Source of the DNA: Zingiber officinale
Lineage: Eukaryota > Streptophyta > Magnoliopsida > Zingiberales > Zingiberaceae
Assembly: GCF_018446385.1 (NCBI RefSeq)
Contig: NC_055992.1
Location: forward strand, 20,988,877 to 21,052,876
Direction: 5' to 3'
Length of the DNA: 64,000 bases
Below, one piece after another: positions 57,857-64,000 of the stretch. The notes beneath the pieces are model-generated. The model worked only from the letters and a program-made list of their open reading frames with translations. It was not told the DNA's origin and searched no databases. Position 1 is the first letter of the stretch; each line of letters opens with the position of its first letter. The position numbers and the translations under genes are program-made.

Positions 57857-57924
57857 AACGAACGTAAAAGCAACGCGTGCTATTCACCCCCCACCCCCCA
57901 CTCTAGCACGTCTACGATTCTACA
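57857..57924 (+). repeat. Truncated 5' LTR (last 68 bp) and adjacent primer site
   Basis: AACGAACGTAAAAGCAACGC to ATTCTACA equals the U5 end of the right LTR. The primer site ATTGGTATTAGAGCATGG follows directly. This is all that remains of a normally placed 5' LTR. Confidence 0.8.
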
Positions 57925-58151
57925 ATTGGTATTAGAGCATGGCCGCTCCGAATTGGTGAAATCGTCAATCGAGTAGAGGGGGTTATTTTAAAAAAACTAA
58001 AATTAACAGTAATATTTTTTAAAATATTTAATTATTTTTTTTGAAATTTGTGAATTGCTAGTTTTATTTTTCTACCGCACTGCTAATCTAAGACCAAGTC
58101 TTGGGACATTTGCTTCTTTTTCTCTTTTTGTGTGCGAGATTTACTTCTATA

Positions 58152-59557
58152 ATGGCTCACCAAGAAGGCTACAGCACAGCTCGCCCGCCTCTTTTCTCCG
58201 GCGAAGATTTTGGCTACTGGAAGGGTCGAATGGAGTACTACTTTCAAACCCAACTTGAGATGTGGATGATCATCAAAATCGGCATCTCACTCCCACTCGA
58301 TGGCTCTGAAAACCTGCATCATGCGAGAACTGGGACACAAGTCTGATGAAGAAGGTCGAGGCCAACGCCAAAGCGACATGTACTTTTCAATGTGGTTTAA
58401 TAAAGGAGGAGCTAAACCGAGTAGGCCTGTTCTCAAGCGCCAAAGACTTGTGAGAAGCTAATTGAGCTGCATGAAGGGACCTCTGATACTAAGGTAAGTA
58501 AAAGAGATTTAATTTTAAATAAGTTGTATAACATAAAAATATAGGATGACAAATCTACAAGTCAACTACACGCACACATCTAAGATCTTCTTAACGGTCT
58601 CTACGCAATCGGACAGAAGGTGGAAAATTGTGACGTCATCAGGTATGCATTAAATGCATTTTCTAGGAACACCTTGTGGGCATCCATGGTAGATACTTAC
58701 AAGGTCTCTAAGGACCTTTCCTCAATTAGATTAGATGAATTATTTTTAAAGTTTGAATTACATGAACAGACTAATACACCTATGGCCGAGAAAGGTATTG
58801 TTTTGATTGCAGGTACGACCAGAACGCGAGAAGCAAAAGCAAAGCACAGAACTGAACCCGAGTCCGAAGAAGAACCGGACTTGGATAACGACGACGATGA
58901 AATCACAGCTGAGCTAGTTAATCTGGTACGAAAACACTATAAAAAGAAGAAAGGATTCACCAAGAAGGACATCAAGAAGATGATGCAAGCAAGTCCAAAA
59001 ATGAAGTCTGAGGTAACCTGCTACGGCTGCAACAAGAAGGAACACATCAAAGTCAACTGTCCAAACCAAAAGGAAACAAAGAAGCAAAGGAAGAAGAAAG
59101 CACTGCAGGCGACATAGGATGAGTCTTCTTTAGAAGACTCGAAGAGCTTGAACGAATGAGCTTCCTCGCGCTTACGGCCCGAGAGCAAGTCGACGAATCA
59201 AAAACCGAGAGCGAGTCAGAAACAGAATCCGAGAGAAACCACGGATCCGTATCCGTTTCCGAAGGGCCTAACCCCACTGTAAGAACCTCTCACTTGCATA
59301 ATTTAGTTAATTATCTTATGCGTAAATTAGCCAAATCCAACCTCCAAGTCAAGTCACTCCAAAAGGAGGTAACAATCCTTAAGGAGGAGACTAAACTAAG
59401 TCCTTTGACTGAGCCAGTTCAAAATGGAAATTCAACTCAAGTCCAACAACTTGAGGAGGAAAATTCTAATTTGAAAACTCAAGTTAAAGAACTTAAGGAC
59501 ACGTTAAAATGGTTCACCTTGGGTTCCAAGAATCTTGATCTGATTATTGGAAAATAA
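58152..59557 (+). pseudogene. gag: Copia gag with intact zinc knuckle, frameshifted
   Basis: The protein starts MAHQEGYSTARPPLFSGED, then YWKGRMEYYF, the normal copia gag opening. After a frameshift zone (58340-58610) the same frame resumes with VIRYALNAFSRNTLWASM, an acidic linker, and a complete C-x2-C-x4-H-x4-C knuckle (CYGCNKKEHIKVNC, about 59020-59060), to a stop at 59117. A second open piece (59156-59557), in another frame, reads an acidic Ser/Glu-rich linker and a coiled coil (KSLQKEVTILKEETK onwards). This matches the C-terminal half of the gag at 38834-40273. It would package RNA but is broken. Confidence 0.75.
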
Positions 59558-60479
59558 AGAGTCGTCTACAACCGATCTAGACTTGGATTTAAGTCTAAAC
59601 AAAAATACAAATCTTACTTATCGCTTGTAAATAGAACAAATAGAAAATTAGTACAAGCATGGCTCCCAAGTCAAACTTGATTAATCAAGTTAGACTTGGT
59701 CAATATTAGGTCCCCAAGGATCAAATCCATTACCTTGATAGACCTTATTGAGACTATGATCCAGAGGGAGTCAATAGAAAAACTATTTTTATCAATAAAT
59801 AGATTTGTTTGATTCTTGCCTTACTGCTTTCATTATGCATGCTTAGACTAGGATAGACAAGGACCTAGGGGTGATTTAAACTTAACTAGTTAGACCTAGA
59901 AGTTTCAGAAAGGAAATTAAATATCCAATTTCTTTGAAAGACTTTGTCTAGAAGTGGTGGATGATCTCATACCCAAGAAGGCCTAGTTCCTCGCCACAGC
60001 CTGGAAGCCAATCATTGAAATGAATATTTAATTGACTTATTGTAAAATCTGAGTCTAACTCAAATGTAAATCAATCCTTAGATGATAATATAAATCAAAG
60101 ATAAAATTAACCATCTTACAAAAACCTATAAGGTTCCCTGATTGATAATTTAGAAAAGGGTGAGATGGACTTTGGTAAAATTTAGATGTAATCTGAATTA
60201 ATAAATCTTTCTAAATCTTAATTAATCTAAATTAATAAATCTTAATTAATAAATCTTATTCAAACTAATTAATCTAACCAATTCATAACTTAATTTAACT
60301 TAATAAATTCAATTAAACACAAAACCATCTCACAATTACCCATAGGAATAACATATTTGACAATCTAGACTGGATGAGATGGAATATTAAGGAGTTGATT
60401 TCAATCAAACTATCTTTTGATCCGTCAAATTGAACCAAATCAAATACTTTATGTGTAGGAACATAAAGATTTGGATCAA

Positions 60480-60640
60480 TGGATGTTAGATAGTGGATGC
60501 TCCAAACACATGACTGAAGACAGATTGAAATTCACTAAGCTACAACTCAAGAACTTAGGGTCAATTGCGTTCGGCAACGACGGAAAATTTAAGGTAATCG
60601 GAATAGGTAATATCGAATTGAATTCCGATTGAAATATGTT
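60480..60640 (+). pseudogene. Copia protease remnant
   Basis: WMLDSGCSKHMTEDRLKFTK with the active-site Asp codon at 60489, followed by IAFGNDGKFKVIGIGNIE, is the start of a copia aspartic protease. Nothing of the pre-integrase, integrase or RT follows; AT-rich filler starts within 50 bp. Confidence 0.75.
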
Positions 60641-60679
60641 GTTATTCATGCTTGGACTCTAGAACTTTAAAACTTAAAG

Positions 60680-61870
60680 AGGTTTTTTTTAAGGGGAGTG
60701 AAACGAGTCAAGTTAAATATCTTTGAAAGTTAAAATATTCTTTTTCAAACTTTCAAATTAAAAGTATTTTTGAAAAAGAAAATTCAGTTTTTATTTAAAC
60801 AAAATTATTTTTAAGCTAAAGTATTTTTATCAAATTTTTTTTAACTAAGTACTTGACAAAGTTTTTTTTGAAAAAGCAAAGTATTTTTCAAGCTTGACTA
60901 TGCTTTTATGAAAATCTTCTTAGCTAAATGTTTATCAAAATATTTTTAAAGCTAAGTTTTATCAAAATATTCGTAGTGAAGTTTTTATCACAATATTTTT
61001 AAAAGCTAAAAGTATTTTTATCAAAAAGATTTTTAAACTATGTATTTAACTAAGTTTTTATCAACTGTTTTTAGCTAAGTACTTAACTTAGTTTTTATCA
61101 AAAAATTTTTAACTAAGATTTAATCAAAATCCTTTTTAAGCTGAGTACTTTTAACTAAGCCTTTTTTCAAAACCTTTATAAAGCTAAGTATTAAAGCTAA
61201 GTTCTTATCAACTTCTTTTTAGAGAGCTAAATTTTCATTAAGCCAAATTTTTATAATTTTTTAAGCTAAGTATTTTTCAAGCTTAACTATGCTTTAATGA
61301 AAATCTCCTTCAAGCTAAGTACTTAAACTATACTTTCTATCAAAACCTTTTCAAATAACTATGTTTTTCATCAAACTCTGTTTTAAAGCTTAGTCCCTAT
61401 CAAAATCTTTTTAAAGCTAAGTCTTTTTCAAAATCAAACTTTTTAAAGCCAAGTTTTTTTTTTCAAAATTTCTATTCAGAAAGCTAAGTACTTAAGCTAA
61501 GCTTCTATCAAAATCTTTTGAAAATCTAAGTACTTAACTAAGTTTTGATAAAGCTAAGTATGTGATAAAGTATTTTTAAGTAATTTTCAACGAAATCATT
61601 TTCTTATCTAAGAATTTTTACAAGGGATTCTTTTTAAAGCCAAGTGTTTATCAAACATTTTAAAAAAAAAAGCTAGGTGTTTATTAAAATCTTTTTCAAA
61701 GAAAAGTTTCTTGAAAAAGCTAAGCATTTTCAAAGCATTTCTAATTTAGCTCCGTGTTTGGAAAAAGCTAAGTCAGTTTTACAACTAAAGATTAATTAAG
61801 TCTTTTTGAAAAATCCAAGTTCCTTTCCACGCTTAAAAATTAGCTAAGTTTTTTTTTAAATGCTATCTTT
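60680..61870 (+). repeat. Imperfect short-period repeat filler
   Basis: Roughly 1.2 kb of diverged repeats of the type AAGCTAAGTATTTTTATCAA with a period of about 30-40 bp. It stands where pol should be. It ends at the first purine tract (CAGGGGGAGCTAAAAG at about 61872). Confidence 0.8.
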
Positions 61871-62133
61871 CAGGGGGAGCTAAAAGTTAAAAAGGATAAA
61901 TTTCCTATCTTTACATCCTTCTCTCTAATTAGTATTATTTTTGATTTATGGCAAAGGGGGAGAGAAGATTAAAGTTAAGAAAAAGAGAAAGTTAAGTGGT
62001 TAAGGGGGAGCAATAACAAGTTGTACTAAATGCAATTTACATTTCTGCTGCATTTCTCTTCCTGATTATCGCTTTATTGCTTTATGTTTTACTTAACTTT
62101 GAATTGTATTTCTATAATCAAAAATGGGAAGAT
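61871..62133 (+). promoter_or_regulatory. Multiple polypurine tracts before the 3' LTR
   Basis: Three purine-rich tracts occur: CAGGGGGAG (about 61872), CAAAGGGGGAGAGAAGA (about 61953) and AAGGGGGAGCAA (about 62003), before the LTR at 62134. The reversed segment at the left end of the element begins exactly at the second tract. Confidence 0.6.
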
Positions 62134-63567
62134 TGTTGGTGCGGAAAGCATCAGACGATGGATAATGGCAAAGGGTTCAAAGTTAAGGTTACTTGTTATC
62201 TAACAGGTTTGAATGAGCTTGCAAGAAAAGTCCTAAGTGTACTTAGGCAAAAGTCCTAATGGATTCTAAGAAGGTGGAAAACCTTAGGGGGTGGTAACCT
62301 TAGGTCCTAGGGTGCGATAACCCTAGGTGATGGAAAGTCCTAACTACAGTTAGGCAGGTGGAAAACCCTAGGGGGTGATAACCCTAGGTCCTAGGGGGCG
62401 GTAACCCTAGGCTATGGAAAGCCCTAGGGGGTGGTAACCCTAGGTCCTAGGGGCGGTAACCCTAGGCTGAGGAAAACCCTATGGGGTGGTAACCCTAGGT
62501 CCTAAGGGATGGTAACCTTAGGCAGAAAGTCCAGTCAGTCTAAAGGACCGATCTGGCAACAGGTAAACTCTCTTGAGAGGAGTAGGTGAGGACGTGTTCC
62601 CCGAAGAGAGAACAGTAAGCGTTGGTTCAACCTAGAGTTTTCGGGAATTTCGAAGTTAGAATCGGACAGTCCGAAAGCTGTCAACTTAATTGTTTAATAT
62701 CATTTGCTCTATTTGCCTAACTCTATTTTGCAGGAAACTAATAGTTCTGCAGGGTCAAACTTAATAGGCCAACCGAACGACCTAATCCGTCGACCGAACC
62801 CCAGTACACAAAGGATCAGAATCCAACTCTCGGTGAAGGGTTGACTAGAGGGATCGGTCGACTGAACCTCGGGATCGGTCGACCGAACCAAAGATAGACA
62901 GAGACCTGGTCGAGCGAGTTGATCGGATCAGATGAGGCAGAAACCATCGGCTGATCGATCGATCGAACAGAGGGATCAGTCAACCGAACGCAGGCGTTAT
63001 GCAGAGAGGCTACATCTGGACGGAAGGCCGAGCAAGTTCAGTAGGTTCGGTCAACCGAATCAGGGGATCGGTCGACCGATCCGGGTCAAGTCAAGGCTTG
63101 ATCCCGAATATCAAGGGATCTGGATCAGGCTTGAAGCTGCTATAAAAAGGGGTCTCGGCTAGCTACTTCGGACAACAATTTCTAAGATAAAGAACAAACA
63201 ACTGCGCGCAGTCCGGAACGTGTAAACACTACTCCGACGACGATCAAAGCCAGAAGATTGATTTCACCAAGTCGTCGGTAACAAGTTGTTATTCATATTT
63301 GTAAAGCTTCGTACTTGTATTGTTTCCTTGTAAAGCTTTCCGAACTTATAGTGATTGCCCACCGAAAGCGATCAACGATCGCGGGCTTTGGAGTATGAGT
63401 CGCCACAGACTCCGAACCAAGTAAAAGAAATTGTGTTAGCGATTGCCTTTGGTTCATTCTTTATTTTCACTGCATACTTACTTTGAGTTTTACGAAACGA
63501 ACATAAAAGCAACGCGTGCTATTCACCCCCACACCCCCTCCCCCTCTAGCACGTCTACGATCCTACT
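62134..63567 (+). repeat. Right (3') LTR, forward orientation
   Basis: 1434 bp, from TGTTGGTGCGG to CGATCCTACT. It contains a minisatellite of GGTAACCCTAGGTCCTAGGG units (62280-62525), CGGTCGACCG-type palindromes (62780-63085) and TATAAAAA at 63141-63148. Confidence 0.88.
63141..63148 (+). promoter_or_regulatory. TATA box of the right LTR
   Basis: TATAAAAA lies about 55 bp after the last CGGTCGACCG word, as in the other palindrome-bearing LTRs of the window. Confidence 0.55.
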
Positions 63568-63572
63568 GTTTG

Positions 63573-64000
63573 GTCTATGTGAGTAAAGAATTAAAGATTA
63601 GAATTCAGCTAAATTGCTTGGAGTTTGATTGATTTGGGTTCAGTTGGGTTGTAAGGTGTGCATCTTTTCTGAGTTGCACAAGTATTAAATTGCCTCTAGC
63701 TACAAGAGTTGAGGTGGAATTTGGCTGAAGATCTAGGCAACGTGGCTTTTAATGCTAAGTTGACATAGGCGAATTTAGCAAGTTGAACCAGAGTGAAGAT
63801 TATGTGTCCAAAGTGGTAAGAAACTACTCAACATAATGGGCGAATAGAAATATCATCCTCATTTTGAGGAAGGTTACCACTTCTCACCCAAAAGAACTGA
63901 TTTTCAAAACTTGAAAATTGTATTAACTCAAAACTTATCCAATATATGAGATCCTAACTAGACTCGACCGAAAGCTGGGTCTGAACTAGACCTAGCCCGG
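63573..64000. other. Continuation of intron 1 of copy B; no gene seen
   Basis: AT-rich sequence after the GTTTG duplication. No exon of the dioxygenase and no repeat family could be recognised up to the window edge. Confidence 0.4.

Larger units (their letters stand above)
56362..63567 (+). mobile_element. Gag-only SIRE-like copia with inverted LTRs, 7.2 kb
   Basis: The order is: a complete LTR in reverse orientation (56362-57682), about 170 bp of reversed 3' internal sequence (57683-57852), the last 68 bp of an LTR in forward orientation (57857-57924), a primer site (TTGGTATTAGAGC), gag, a protease remnant, a repeat filler, and a complete forward LTR (62134-63567). The outer ends are TGTAGGATC and GATCCTACT, both U5 ends; the last base departs from the expected A. 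GTTTG flanks both sides (56357-56361 and 63568-63572). No integrase or RT is present. It lies inside intron 1 of dioxygenase copy B. Confidence 0.82.

Overview
This is a stretch of plant nuclear genome made mostly of transposable elements. The gene-like parts have spliced introns, and the repeats are plant-specific: Tat-lineage Ty3/gypsy with two RNase H domains, SIRE-like Ty1/copia, a CACTA element, FAR1/MULE sequence and an Au-like SINE. The style of the copia LTRs suggests a monocot, perhaps Zingiberaceae (ginger or turmeric relatives). That last step rests on general familiarity, not on a marker in the window. No bacterial, viral or organellar region, CRISPR array, rRNA or tRNA gene was seen.

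Genes. The only convincing host genes are two tandem copies, both on the minus strand, of a 2-oxoglutarate/Fe(II) dioxygenase of the ACC-oxidase-homolog type. Copy A is complete (exons 11695-11199, 7983-7662 and 7563-7315; 355 aa). Copy B shows exons 2 and 3 only (55852-55531, 55432-55178); its first exon would lie beyond the right edge or is lost. About 47 kb of nested repeats separate the copies. Gene fragments at 45.6-46.2 kb and 49.1-49.9 kb (the latter a SANT/Myb-like first exon) look like relics.

Layout. 1-3488: right end of a decayed CACTA element. 3490-5990: a copia LTR, then a minus-strand copia gag/pol relic. 7060-12000: dioxygenase A. 13.3-26.2 kb: a minus-strand FAR1/MULE relic broken by an Au-like SINE (13347-13503), a 10.7-kb Tat-lineage gypsy element (14764-25462, target duplication CTGCA) and a foldback MITE (25709-25855). 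The Tat element has 783-bp LTRs, a broken gag-pol, a 9 x 64-bp tandem array and a spliced antisense gene. 31-32.3 kb: gypsy gag relic. 32357-35935: minus-strand gag-only copia. 35.9-42.6 kb: Tat LTR and gag relic split by a plus-strand gag-only copia (37908-41953). 42.6-44.2 kb: 3' end of another copia. 46284-49027: a SINE split by a 2.5-kb solo LTR (46337-48860). 50.8-54.6 kb: a gypsy LTR split by a third Tat relic. 56362-63567: a third gag-only copia, lying in intron 1 of dioxygenase B.

Most notable. (1) The element at 56362-63567 has its two LTRs in opposite orientation, both outer ends being U5 ends, yet it is flanked by a GTTTG duplication, so it looks like an abnormal cDNA that integrase accepted. 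(2) Several unrelated LTR families each carry a cluster of one family-specific short palindrome, in most cases just upstream of the TATA box. (3) A sequence module of about 100 bp is shared by three otherwise different copia contexts. (4) The Tat element carries a spliced antisense gene that converges on its tandem array.
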